Assembly (NCBI GenBank): GCA_021904315.1
Contig: CM038916.1
Location: forward strand, 8,087,065-8,151,064
Source of the DNA: Sphagnum magellanicum
Lineage: Eukaryota; Streptophyta; Sphagnopsida; Sphagnales; Sphagnaceae
Reading direction: 5' to 3'
DNA length: 64,000 bases
Shown: in pieces, positions 49,400 to 60,861 of the stretch
Position numbering within the stretch: position 1 is the stretch's first letter
Layout of the letters: each line of letters opens with the position of its first letter
Notes under the pieces: model-generated
Told to the model about the DNA's origin: nothing
Seen by the model: only the letters and a program-made list of their open reading frames with translations
Database searches by the model: none
Made by a program: the position numbers and the translations under genes

Positions 49400-49705
49400 T
49401 AATAACCGCTGGTTCTGGGAATCTGACAAATCAGAACCAAAGAACCACCGGTTCCCAGAAGTTCAGCGCCCTCCAAGAACCAACCAGGTTTCCCGAAGGA
49501 GCCGGATAAGACCCGGAGGGTTTCAGCGGTTATCTGACCTTACAAAAATCCGAGAACTGCGGTCATGTAGAGTATCATCCGGGTATTTTATTGTTTTGAC
49601 ACCCACGGTTGTGGATCAGAAGCAGCTATCTATTTGATTTTTTATAACCGTGGTTCTCAGATTTGATACCCCGTATGATACCCGGAGGGGCTCCAGGGGG
49701 AAAAG
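49400..49705 (+). repeat. Diverged repeats of an AACCGCTGGTTCTGGGAATC-type unit
   Basis: TAACCGCTGGTTCTGGGAAT at about 49,403 recurs as TAACCGTGGTTCTCAGATTT near 49,645, and GACCCGGAGGGTTTC near 49,509 recurs as TACCCGGAGGGGCTC near 49,680. Inverted partners (CAGCGGTTATCTGACC, GGTTCCCAGAAG) lie between them. The stretch is GC- and CpG-rich compared with the rest of the window. Confidence 0.5.
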
Positions 49706-49779
49706 TTTGCAGTACCCGCCCGACTCTGGTTTGAACTTTGAGCCCCCAATCGAAGTCCTGATCCAGATGTGGATACATT

Positions 49780-51172
49780 TAGGGACGTGGGTGAAGGGGC
49801 GTGTGAGACAAGGGAGAGAGAGGGATGTGTGCTTTTGTTTTTAGTCCTCCTTTTTTTTCTCTTTTGATTTTTCGCTGTTGCTGTTGTCGCTGCTGCTTCT
49901 GCCATCGCTAACATGTCGCCGAGTGCTGCCGTTCGTCGCGTCTCTTCTGCCTCCAGCTGAGCTTCTCCTTCGACAACATGCGCGTCACAAGGTTCTCATC
50001 TACGTCTTCATGTTTTTCTTTGTTTGGATCTGTTGCATGTCGTCGAATTTCTTCTCCTTTTGCTGTTGCTGCGCTGCGTGTTTTTCTCTGCCTTTTGCCT
50101 CTTCAATTGTTGTTTGTTTTTTGTGGCCCCGCTTTCTTCTTCATCTTCTTCTCTTTCTCTCTTTATCTGCGTCTTTCTCTGGCTCTCTTTGTGTATCTTT
50201 TTGCGCTCTGAAATTCCTGTTTCATGAATTAGATTCCAGTCATAGACGCTAGCAATGCGATCTTGGATTTGTCGTGCCGATGTGTGCGCGTGTGTGTATT
50301 TTTTGGTTCTGAAATGCTTGTTTTGTACTTCTGTCTCTCTTGACTCTTATCTTCTTTTTTCTTTTCAAAAAATTGTCTTGAAAATTCGTGATTCTTTTCA
50401 TGAGATTTCTTCGATTCTTTCCTTGTTGCAAATGCGGTCTTGGATTTGGCACGTTTTCCGTGTTTTGTTATTTCTTCGCGGACCTTTCTACCGTCTATGT
50501 TTTGCGGATGTCCGAATTGCAATTCCGGTTTCGAAGTTCAGCAACTTCGACCTGGAAGCGCATAATCGTCCATGTATCTGGAAAACCTCATGGCAAGAAC
50601 CTCAAAAAAGACAAATTGGAAAGAGCGACAATCCAAGACTGCATCCTATTTTTCGCGTTCTGTTTCCCTGCCTGCGCTGCTGTTCGCAGACTCTCGCGGA
50701 GAGTAATCATGTTCATCAGTCAGGGTTTATCGAGTCTTTTGTGCAATGTTCTGTCGGATCCTACCTCTCGAGATTGCCGCTCTTGTGAACCCCGTGTTCT
50801 GCACCGCTATTTCTATCGAGTTGCAATGACAAATGTTACACAGCACCTTCTATTTCTCTCCCCTGTATACCTCTCTCTGTGACCATTTGTCAACGTGTCC
50901 GTCCAGTTCTTGCAATGGATTCGAAATCCACTAATGTATCCAATGTGATCCATGTTGATATTGGATGTGATGTGAGGTTTCTCTGGATTTTTTTTGTGAT
51001 CTCAATTGGATCACAGGCATATCTGATGTCAGTCTGTGTGGGGTTTGGCATGGTTTGAGAAGGAGGCAATGGAGATGAGGAAGAGGGATAGATTGAATAA
51101 TGATGGCGAGCAAGCAGGCAGGACAGGGATTGCACATGTGAGGCAGGAGGACAGGGGGAGGACAGTGGCAAT
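49780..51172 (+). promoter_or_regulatory. Promoter and long 5' leader of the F-box gene
   Basis: The DNA becomes richer in CpG and pyrimidines (CTT, GCTGCTG, CTCTCT) in the manner of a plant 5' UTR. Several short upstream open frames occur, and the region may include a leader intron. No frame shows protein family similarity. The transcription start cannot be fixed from sequence alone. Confidence 0.45.
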
Positions 51173-52889
51173 ATGGATGAGAGGCTATGGTGTGACTTGC
51201 AAGAGGAGCTTGTAGACAGAGTGCTGGCCCGTCTGCCTGTGGACAGCTTCTTCAGATTACGTGTGGTCTGCAAAAGATGGAATTCTATCATGTTCTCCCC
51301 TGGCTTTCTTGCAGATTGTTCACAGGTCAGTTCTCTTGTTTCTTCTTTCAGTCTCCTCCCAACCTCAGCAAGAAGGAAACCTTTTACTACTCCTCTACTC
51401 ACTTTTTTTTTCTTTCCTGCACCTGTACTGGCATCCTTTCACTGACCTGGAATTCCGATTTTGTTTGCTCCATTGGAAACCATGTAAAGTGCAGGTTTCT
51501 AGCACTTTAGGGCACTATTTCATCAAGGCTGACCGGCGTGCAGATCGGATGCTATTAGGCTACAGCACAACACTGGCCAAATGGCACCGAATTCCATTTG
51601 ATTTTTTGCCAATGCAGATCCAACCAGCTGCCTCAGCTGGTGGGTTGGTATGTCTGGTGGCTGATTACCGGCCCTTTGCTTTCTTTGTATGTAACCCCAT
51701 AACCAAAGTGGCGAGGCAACTTCCTCCCCGCATTTGCAAACGAAGGCCAAGAATTGTGTGCATGGTTGTGGATAGATTGAGCAAGGCTTACAAGATTATA
51801 GCGGCTGGTGGCTATCGATCTGACGACGATTGCTGGACTACTGAAGTTTTTGACTCTGTCACCGGTTCCTGGAGAGTCTCTGGCAGCCTCCTGCAGGACG
51901 AACTCACCAAGCGCACCATTTGTTGCAGGTTGCTCTCTCTCTATTTGTTGCTGTCGTTGAGCCTCAATGCTGGTGGCAGATAGAGGGAAAGTCAATCAGA
52001 TTCAATGCCATAGTGATCCAGTACTTAGGTGGCCACCAACATACTGTTGCAGGTACTATATAAAACAACTATGTCTATCTTTGTGAATCCTGCACACAGA
52101 TGGTAGGTTCAAGTATTGGATTACTTACTGGCTTCTACAGAATGTCAAAGCACTGGACTGTATTTTTTTTGAGTGATTGAGTTAGCAGGTCTGTGTATTT
52201 GGATCATCACCTTCTCAAATGCTCAAATTTAGTATGGTGTTGGACCCATGACTCTAGTGAAGAGACTTATGAAGCTGAATGAAGATATGCAACTACTGAT
52301 CAGAATTCTTCTACTCCCATTGGTCTGATTGGTGGAGGTATTGACTAAAACTGCAGTGGCTGCCTACAGGGGCTCACTGTACTGTTTGACATGTGGGCCA
52401 AACAGCGGGTTGTTGGTGTTTGGTATCAGCAATGAGGTGTGGTCAAGAGTAAAGACACAACGTATGCCAGGGAATGTGAAGTCACGACAGCTCTTTGAAT
52501 GCAAGGGACGCATTGGAATAGTAGGAAAAGCATCAAGGAACCAAACCCTAGGGCTGTGTGTGTGGCTGCTTGAGTTGAAGACTATGAAGTGGGTGGAGCA
52601 AGGACGAATGCCACCAGACATGTTTGATCGCTTGTACAAAAAGTGGCCTTGTGACAGCATGTACTGTGCTGGTCACGGGGACATCATTTTCTTCACACGC
52701 TTCTATTCACCACTCAGCTTGACCTTCAGTATCTCAAAGAAACAATGGGACTGGGTTCCTCCATCCCCAATGCTCCGGGATGTCTCATTGAATGTTCCTC
52801 GTCCAAGGAACTGGTCAGTCTTCCAGCATGAACTGGATGGCTTTTCTTTTGAACCTAGGTTAGATGCTACCCCATTTTACAAAAGCTAG
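51173..52889 (+). CDS. F-box protein with kelch-like/associated C-terminal domain, three exons
   Basis: Predicted SCF ubiquitin-ligase adaptor of about 370 aa. The F-box is residues 8-48 (LQEELVDRVLARLPVDSFFRLRVVCKRWNSI, split over two quotes in family alignments). The C-terminal part has the repeat style of plant F-box/kelch proteins: LGYSTTLAKWHRIPFDFLP, AGGLVCLV, FFVCNPITKVARQLPPR, VFDSVTGSWRVSGSL, YRGSLYCLTCGP, GLLVFGISNEVWSRV. Exons: 51173-51325, 51495-51921, 52357-52889. The second intron is a problem: the strong donor CAG|GTTGCT at 51,928 does not keep frame with the acceptor at 52,356, whereas a weaker GTTGCA donor after 51,921 does, giving KRTI-LAAYRGSLYCL. Kelch-type Arabidopsis relatives such as At5g15710 have a similar junction. 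Substrate unknown. Confidence 0.82.
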
Positions 52890-54605
52890 ACAACAAAGTG
52901 AGAGATGTCTCAGGTAGGTAGAAATTTGTCACGGCATTTCAGCCTCCACAAATTATGTGTTGCTTCATGTCCCCCTTTCACATTTTGCTGTCATCAAACC
53001 CCGATTTCACTTCTCCCATCACTGGTTGGGAGTTCTGTTGCCTGCTCCCAGTCTGCTTGTACCACATCAATGGGTGCCAAATGGAGGAGAGACAATTAAA
53101 AAACACATGGAGGAGAAGATTGAAGGGTCAGGCAGAGGAAAAGTATCCTTTTTGCACCGGGGCTTCACTCCTCTTTTCATCTTTTGCATCTTGTGATACT
53201 GTTTTGAAGAACAGTCTGTCAGAAGGGGAGAAAAAAGAGCAGGCTTTCAATAGCCGAATTGAAAGTGCTTTCGATAGCACTCACTCCATATTGCTGTCCA
53301 AATCATTCTGAAATTGGCAGAGATATTCGTTTGATGTACAGAGTCCTCTCCACATTCGAATAACAGGTACTTCATTTTCATTCAGGTATGTGTTCTTCAA
53401 TTCTACAATCCAGCCTTCCTTTTTAGTGAGTAGCAGGAAGAAGTGACTGACCCGAGGTTTCTCATCTATCATGTAATGAGCAAAACCCTTCTAGAAGGAG
53501 CATATTTCTTCTTTTACCTGAAACAATGAGTGATGGGCCTACACGCATATTTCCTTTATTGGCTCAGGGAGAGGCTATGGAATGATGTTGAGTTCGTTTC
53601 ATTCAGGAAGAAACTATGGAATGACGCAGAGTTCATTTGGTCACACATTTTGAGGAATGTTCAGTTCACCAAGTGTTGTTACTGTGGATTGTTTTGAGTT
53701 CATTGCTATACGGGGTGCAAAGCCATTACAGGACAAGACGCTTGGTTCACATTGATGAGGTGAGATTGTGTCATAAGTAGGGGGACCTCACCTCTGTAAA
53801 GGCCTTTCTTTACTCTTGGGGTGGAGAACAAGCCAATCGTGCTCGCGTGCTCTAGAAATGCAAATTTTCCATCTATTGGACTGTCACGTAAATTGTTCAT
53901 GCATTATTAGTTATACATCAAGGAATGAGTTAAGCTTAGACTGTTGATGGTGGAGGAAGAAGTTATGGGATTTTCTATATGGAGACTGAACCAGCGTCTA
54001 AGGAGTAACTTGCCCATGTTGAAGACTAACAATATGGGGATTTTCTTGAATGGATTTCCATGTTAGGCTAGATCTCTTTGGTCATGGAATGTGTGATAAA
54101 AAAGGTCAGTCATTCAAAATCGGTTCATTGGGGGTTTTGCACATCCCAACCCTCATATTCATGAAGGATTTGGAAGGTTTGCTACGCTCGGGGAGTTTGC
54201 ATGCTTGTAAGGTCTACATTGTACATGATCACCATCATAATGTAAACTTGCTTCTTATGTTTTCCATCCATATTGTCATCTCATTCTTGCATTCTATCTG
54301 TAAATCTCTAAGTGGGTGGAAATGGTTGGGGGACACAAGCAATTTCAATCAATGATCAAGCAACATGTTGGTCCACTTTAATTAGCGATTGAACATTATG
54401 GTTAATGATCAAACATGGTAGTTTTTTGATTAAACATTTAATAAGTAACCAAATATTGAACATGTGATCAAAACAAGTGATCAACAATTAGAAGTTATTA
54501 TTGATGATTGAACACCAATTCCAAAACACCTACCACAATAGTCAAACCAATTTCAAGTGTTGTTGCTGGGCACCCAACCATTATTTGTAACTTCAAACCT
54601 CGATG
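52890..54605. other. 3' flank of the F-box gene
   Basis: The first kilobase or so is less AT-rich and probably transcribed as 3' UTR. From about 54,350 to 54,520 a degenerate GATCAAACA/GATTGAACA motif recurs. No gene is supported. Confidence 0.45.
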
Positions 54606-54652
54606 ATGGTAAAGAGATGGACTACTTAGCAAGTAGTCCGTCTCTTTACCAT
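54606..54652. repeat. Short near-perfect hairpin, 22-bp arms, 3-nt loop
   Basis: Left arm 54,606-54,627 (ATGGTAAAGAGATGGACTAC then TT), spacer AGC, right arm 54,631-54,652 (AAGTAGTCCGTCTCTTTACC then AT). The arms are complementary at 21 of 22 positions and the exception would be a G-U pair in RNA of one strand. It stands alone in AT-rich DNA. Possibilities are a foldback relic, a short-hairpin RNA or a terminator-like structure; the 3-nt loop is against a normal microRNA precursor. Confidence 0.85.
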
Positions 54653-57600
54653 TCCTTGACTTGTAGCCAAGATGTTGTCATTATGGATAAAACTTATTAT
54701 CAAAATTGGTTCTAATTTGATAATATTGTGAGAGTTTATCTGATCTTTAAATTGTTTGTTGGTTCTCTTAATTTTACTACGAATCTCTCATTTCTTATTT
54801 AGGTCTATGATATCATTGAGAATTTTTTTTCTTTGTAATGGGTTTTACTTCATGAAGTGCTTTGAAATCTTTGCCAATATTTGTTGAGTGTGCTTCAACA
54901 TATAGTTTTTGTAAAGCTTAATTATTCTTGATTTGTGTTTCCAAGGATCAATTTAGTTCTCCAACATCTCATATTATGTTCCAACTTCACTAACTCAAGT
55001 TTCTCCTACTAATTTCACATAATTTAGATATCAACACTCACAACTTTTGCTTCGAGCTTATTTATTTTCCTTGCCATCTATGTTAGGTTCACTCACTTGC
55101 ACCAACAATCAAAGTTGAATATATTTCACAACATTTACACTAATCTATCTACATTTCATATGCACAACCTCCCTCCCCATATTTAAGACTTTAGTCAACA
55201 AAGCAAGAGTCCTTGAGGTTCCAAGAACTCAAGAACACCAAAGAAACTCTACAAGACGTTGAAAAAAAATCACACATTCTTGATCTTTTCTTTTCTCCTA
55301 CTTTTAAAGTTACTTTCTCCCCTTGAGCTTCTTCATGTCTCTTGATTTGCTCTTTCTACCTTTCATTTTTTTGAATATTCAAAACAAGGTAACCAACTAG
55401 TACTCAAGCTACTACTATTAAAAAATTAAAAATTAAAATTGCACTTTTATCATGATCTTTATTTCTATTTTTTACCCCAAAACCACAACATCAATTCCAC
55501 AATCCATTTTCCAAGTCACCTCTCAAAGTTCGCTTCATCACATCATTGAAAATTGGAAAAGTTCCATTCATTCCATTCAAAATTTTAAGAAGTTTGTTGA
55601 TGAGGCTACCCTCACCCACTTTAATGCATGCTAACCCTTGGTTCCCCTTCTTTGTTCTTTACTTGGCCACTATTAATGGTTGAATATATACCTATGATAA
55701 TAGGTTCCATCCAACAACATCAAATGACTAAAACACTATTTTATCCAAATACATATGAGTGTTAGTCCTTGTCGACTTTCTTTATGCATTATTTGAAGTT
55801 ATTGTTAAAGTGGTCTTCAATCTAAACCTTAATTTCATTCTCAATCCTTGGTTTCATCTTTCCTTGTTATGTATTTTTAAATTGATTAATTTTTCGTGAA
55901 AGTTTATATGCTATATTCAAATTGGGTGTCAAATAATATTTATTGTGTCAAAACTAGTGAAGTCGTGCCAATATTTTGTCGCATCATCACCCTTTTTGTA
56001 ATATCAATGAAAAACATTTCTTATTGAATATTAAAACGAGTTTGTTTAAGGGTTCATTTTTAATGAAATGCATTATACTTGTTAATCATGTTAATCTTCA
56101 ACAGAAGTTCTAAAATTATGCCCATTCCAAGATGTCATAAAAAACAACATTAAATGAGTTAGGATTATCATCCATAATTTAAAGATTACTTTTAAAAAAT
56201 GATTTCAAATTTCACATATTCAATTCATGCATTTGAACAAGTTAATGTTAAGAAAACAATCCTTCATCTTTCAATTTTTATATTTCAAATGTGATCACAA
56301 ATAAGGGTTAATCATATGTACTAAAAGGTTGTGTCCTTTTCATTCTAGCTCCAACACATATTAACTAGTTTGGACCTTGCACATTATTTATTAGAAGATA
56401 ATGGGTTTTCCTCACACAAAAGGTCATGCCTCATGAACTATGTGTGAGATAAACTTTGTGGTTTCGTTCATTATAGTGTACAATATGTGGTGTTTATTGT
56501 GGCATATATTACATTAAAATCACAATTTGACATTAGGATATGGCACATATTGCATTTGTGAATCATAGATATATTTTGCTTTGTTCAACTACAATTATGA
56601 TTCATTCAAAATATAAAACATTATGGGTTCCAATATGATTGCATTGGTACGTTAAATTTGACCTACAAGAATGATTCATGTCCTACAAGTTGGGTCCTAT
56701 TATGGAAATATTTTTATATAAATGGTGTTGGTTTGGTATAAGTATTTGCTTGTAGTTTGTAATTTTGCTTGGTGTGAATATTTTCTCGTGGAGGAATGTG
56801 TTACAACTAGGTTTTTTAAAATTCAATTAACTTTTAATTTTCTGATATTGAAACAAGTCTTGAGATTTTTTCCTATTTTTTTTGAAAAATTAATCAAATT
56901 TACACTATGAAAATAAAAATTGGCAAGAAATTTTTTTGTCAAAAAAGTAACAAATTTTGTCAAAAAATACTAGTTACAAGGGCAATATGAATATAGGTTT
57001 AGTAGTTTAAACTTAAATTTAAATGGAACATATAAAACATGATTGAATGATTGCAACATATTAAAATATTTAAATCCCCACAAAAATGAAATACTAGTAA
57101 AGGTTTAAATTTTTAAAAAACTAGAACAAAATTATAACAAAAATTTGACAAGGTTATAACAATGCTTGCATTGTAAAAAATAAATAAATTTGGGCCTTAT
57201 GTTACTTATGGTGCACTACTAGTGACAATCAGCTAATGAAAAGAATCAATTGATTTTGTGAAAATTAAGTTTCATTTGAATGAAAATATTGAATGACATT
57301 GGATGAAACTTGAATGAATTAAAGTTGAAATGAATTGAAATTAGTTGAAAATTTTTAATTTAATTTAAATACATTGAATGGAATTCAAATTCAACTGAGG
57401 TCAATTGGATTTAGATTCAATTCAATTGAATTCAAAAGAAATGAAATACAAATTGATATAGAAAGTATTGAAAATTTTCTTGTGACCATGGTGTTGCAAG
57501 AAAAAAAAAAAAAAAATACAAAAAATAAATAAATAAATAAATAAATATATATATATGAAAAAATACAAATACAAAAAGTCATCTTTTCATTCCTCTTTAT

Positions 57601-59957
57601 TTGGGAATCGACTATATAGATTATAGTTTGAAATTGTCCAAAGGATGACTTATGACACCTAAAGTTATCTGACCTAAACCAAATTTGAAAAGTCATCCTC
57701 ATTAGAATTATATATGTTCTAAAAATTCCAAACAACTTGCAATAAACTCTACTTATAAGACATTAATTTGAAGATTAAAAACAACTCAATCTTCCTCAAA
57801 GTAGCCAAGCATTTTTAACTTAGCTTCACACATGCATCCAACAATTATGCCTTTCCATTGAAAGGTTTATTGACATCCTTCCCAATAATTTGAGACTTGT
57901 TATGTCTTACATTATGATGTTTTTATTAGGATTCCTTTCCATGGCATCTTCCAACATTGGTATGAACCTATGTTGTGCGTGTATATTGATCTTAATACAT
58001 AATTGGAGTAAAAGGGTATACAAGCTTCAAAAAAATTCCAATCCAAGTAAAGGTATATTTGTAGGAGAAATAGTAGGTAAAGTGAAATATATCTGTATAA
58101 GTTTGGCACAATTACATAGAGAAAGGCAATTAGTTGTGCAATTTGCATTTCAAACATGAACACAACACAATGAGAGATAACAAAACGATAATGAAACCAT
58201 TCAACTACTTCAATAATACCATAGGGATTTTATAATGACAAATGGTAGTGGAATCTAAAAGGGATCCAAAAATATATGGTAAAAATCTTATTCAAGTTAA
58301 TTAATGCAATGAACCCAAAAAAATTGTCAGAAAGAGAAAAAAAAAAATTAGCTAGTTACCATAATTTGAAACAAATTTGACATAATCATACGCATTGCAA
58401 AGTTTTTAAATGACTCTATGTTATAGGATGATCCTTTTGACATATACCCTTTTTTTTAACCCACCTCAAAACAATTACTTGTCACCAAGCTAACAAGCAA
58501 CAAGCTAAAGGTTATCATGAACCGGCACATATGCATGTTACATGGGGTGTGGTCTTTTGTTAGGACTTGGGTCCTTTCTTTTTCCTTCTCTTGCTCCCTT
58601 GCATGTTGTTTTTCCTTCATTTATTTATTCATTTATTTATTTATTTAGCCGCATTGATTTTAGGCAAAATTGTAAAAACAGGAGGAAATTCTGCCAGAAA
58701 AAACTTTCTTTTGGGAGTGCGATCAAATTTGGCAAAAATTTACAAAAATCTGCAATGGAAAATATTCCTCATTTTTTTAGGGTTTTGTTTTTGGAGGTTG
58801 AAAAATTTGCACCCAGTTCCCCAGAAAAGAAAAAGAAAAAGAAAAAGGCTGCTGACATAGAGTCATAGACTTGATGAGTATCTTTCACACTTGTGAACTT
58901 TCTAGATCAAGAAATATCCACACCCAAGATTGTCTCACATGATTTCATAAGACACAAGAATAGGATAACCCAAAGAAGATAGGTATAATTTGGTCCTTTT
59001 TACATAGTGATGACAATCTATCCCCCTTTGAATTTCCTTCATTTGTGCCCTACCTCCACAACAAAGAAATCTAACCCCCAATTTGCTCAAAAGAATGGAA
59101 AGTAGTTTGAAGGCTACTTAGTACTTTTTACATGTTTATGTTGGAAGTTGTTTAGAAAGGAAACAAATCTAGCACTAAATCTCTAGTACATTGTAACTCT
59201 TGACCCACATATTGTAAGCACATTTTTTTTTTCGGTGGGGAGCTCAAGGGGATAGGGATGGTGTTTTGGCCATCATCATGCTTAAAATTCTTAGGCTATG
59301 GAATGTTTTACTACCATAAGAAAGAAATGAAAATTGTCCAAATTTTTTTTCTAGAAAAAAAACGGGGAACATTTTAATCACATCTCAATATCCAACCTCT
59401 CTTGGAATTTATAAATGGCAAATGGTTAGTTGATAGTCATGTGTTATCATTCCCAATAGAAGCTTGAAGGTGTCTATTGGCCTTGGCTTCTATGTTGGAC
59501 TAGGTTTTTAAAAACCCATTTTTAAAATATCAAACAAAGAGGGAAAGAAAATGCAAAGAAATACAAAAGCCCTTAGGTTCACCACTATTGTCATGATGCT
59601 TTGACTATTTTGGGGGTGGTTGGTAGAAGTTTTTATATATGATCTAACAAGTCACCATGGGCTAGTAGTAATGGATGTCCCACAATGGGTGTCAATTTGG
59701 GGACCCTAGTTACATTTAACTCTACTAGAGTTATTAGCCAAAGGACTTGAAACTTGTGGAAATATTTATTCTATTTGAGTTGTGTGCAAAGTATGCAAAG
59801 GATTGCAAATTAGGGTTTTCTTGTCTTGGGTTTGGCCAAATAGGGCGAGAGCGTGGAAACAAGATGATGGAGGGTCACTCCAATGCCAAAAAAGTGAGCG
59901 TCATCAAAACAAGATGGTTGCTCACTTGCAATTGCAAAGGGTGTGTCACACTGTGGT
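54653..59957. other. AT-rich spacer
   Basis: About 5.3 kb without a supportable gene. It contains a degenerate GAATGAA/TTCAATTCAATTGAATTC tract (57,240-57,440), an (AAAT)n/(AT)n microsatellite at about 57,517-57,556 and an ATTT repeat near 58,620-58,648. A 108-codon frame at 58,542-58,868 ends in a Lys run and matches nothing I know. Confidence 0.5.
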
Positions 59958-60178
59958 GGCGTTGCCATTTACATTATAAAAAATATATCTTAAGGCAAAA
60001 GAAAAATTATGGAAACTCAAATATTTCACCATGCAAAAAAAACATAATCTTCAAAAAAACCTCTAAAAGAAACCAAAAATACTTCAAGATATTAGAACTC
60101 AAGTATAACTAACCTCAAGTTTCAACACAAGCCAAAATATCTATCTTTCAAAAAAATCCTCATATAAAAATATAGACC

Positions 60179-60209
<31 letters not shown>

Positions 60210-60282
60210 CCCTTAAGCTAACTATGCTCTATAATGAATCTAAACACAACAATATCCTAATTCCCTTGGTAGAGGCAAGGCC
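59958..60282 (-). mobile_element. MITE of the GGCCTTGCC-end family, reverse orientation (325 bp)
   Basis: Read on the minus strand it starts GGCCTTGCCT at 60,282 and ends AATGGCAACGCC at 59,958, one base away from the GGCAAGGCC end of the other copies. Blocks shared with 46,248 and 62,071 include GTGTTTAGATTCATTATAGA, GGCTTGTGTTGAAACTTGAG and TGGTGAAATATTTGAG. An (ATT)n microsatellite at about 60,179-60,207 occupies the site of the (AAT)n tract in the 13,095 copy. Confidence 0.78.
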
Positions 60283-60439
60283 AATAAAAAAAAAGATGGG
60301 TCAAAAGTGGAAAAACTTAAGAGGAATTGAATGTGCTTGAATGAATGAATGAATGAATGAATGAGGACTAGTAGTGTCCTAACCTAATGAAATGAAATGA
60401 ATTGAACAGCTTAAAATATATTTGTTTTGTTTCTGACAG

Positions 60440-60666
60440 ATCTTGTTATCCAAGATCTTCAAGCACTTGGGTGTGAAGGATTTGGTTGCAGAGAAACACA
60501 GACTTTTTAGCAAAAATTGTGTTAAGAGATATGGTGACTAGTTCTCACAAGTTGCTGTGACAAAATCTGTGCCAGCCAGTTTTGTTGCTCTTGATAGCAG
60601 GCAACAAGCTGCTCTGGACTCACCTTTGAAGCTTGTGTCTTCTGACAAACGAAACAAGCAAGAAAG

Positions 60667-60699
<33 letters not shown>

Positions 60700-60712
60700 G
60701 GCGGCTACATGA
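60440..60712 (+). pseudogene. Stray exon-like fragment of an unrecognised gene
   Basis: After a good acceptor (TTTCTGACAG) a 91-codon frame reads ILLSKIFKHLGVKDLVAEKH, RLFSKNCVKRYGD, one in-frame TAG at 60,539, then FSQVAVTKSVPASFVALDSR and QQAALDSPLKLVSSDKRNKQ, ending in a Lys/Glu run made by an AAAG microsatellite. Base composition and codon use look like a plant exon, unlike its surroundings. I cannot name the parent gene. It may be a transposon-captured or duplicated exon, or the last exon of a host gene that lost the rest. Confidence 0.5.
60671..60700 (+). repeat. (AAAG)n microsatellite
   Basis: About seven GAAA units at the end of the exon-like fragment. Confidence 0.9.
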
Positions 60713-60861
60713 CCAAATCCGAGTCATGAAAAAAAACTCAAACAAAATGACCCAACAGCTCTAATGGAACCAACAGCTCTTCTTCATGACCAAATCCGAG
60801 TCATGAAAAAAGCCCAAACAAAATGACCCAACAGCTCTAATGGAACCAACAGCTCTTCGTC
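60708..60861 (+). repeat. 77-bp tandem duplication, two copies
   Basis: CATGACCAAATCCGAGTCAT starts at 60,708 and at 60,785. Both copies run through CAAACAAAATGACCCAACAG and CTCTAATGGAACCAACAGCT to CTTC and are nearly identical, so the duplication is young. It abuts the exon-like fragment. Confidence 0.9.

Noticed and set aside
50255-50882. Frames of 164-177 codons in the F-box leader
   Set aside because: They are Phe/Leu/Cys-rich translations of pyrimidine-rich leader sequence without family similarity.
51261-51983. 240-codon frame running through intron 1 of the F-box gene
   Set aside because: Its first part is intronic and pyrimidine-rich. The F-box lies in a different upstream frame joined by a clean splice, so the frame is only partly coding.
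54606-54652. MicroRNA precursor
   Set aside because: The 3-nt loop leaves no room for normal plant precursor processing. The hairpin is reported as a structure only.
58542-58868. 108-codon frame ending in a Lys run
   Set aside because: The Lys run comes from an AAAG/A-rich tract and the rest has no recognisable domain or splice context.
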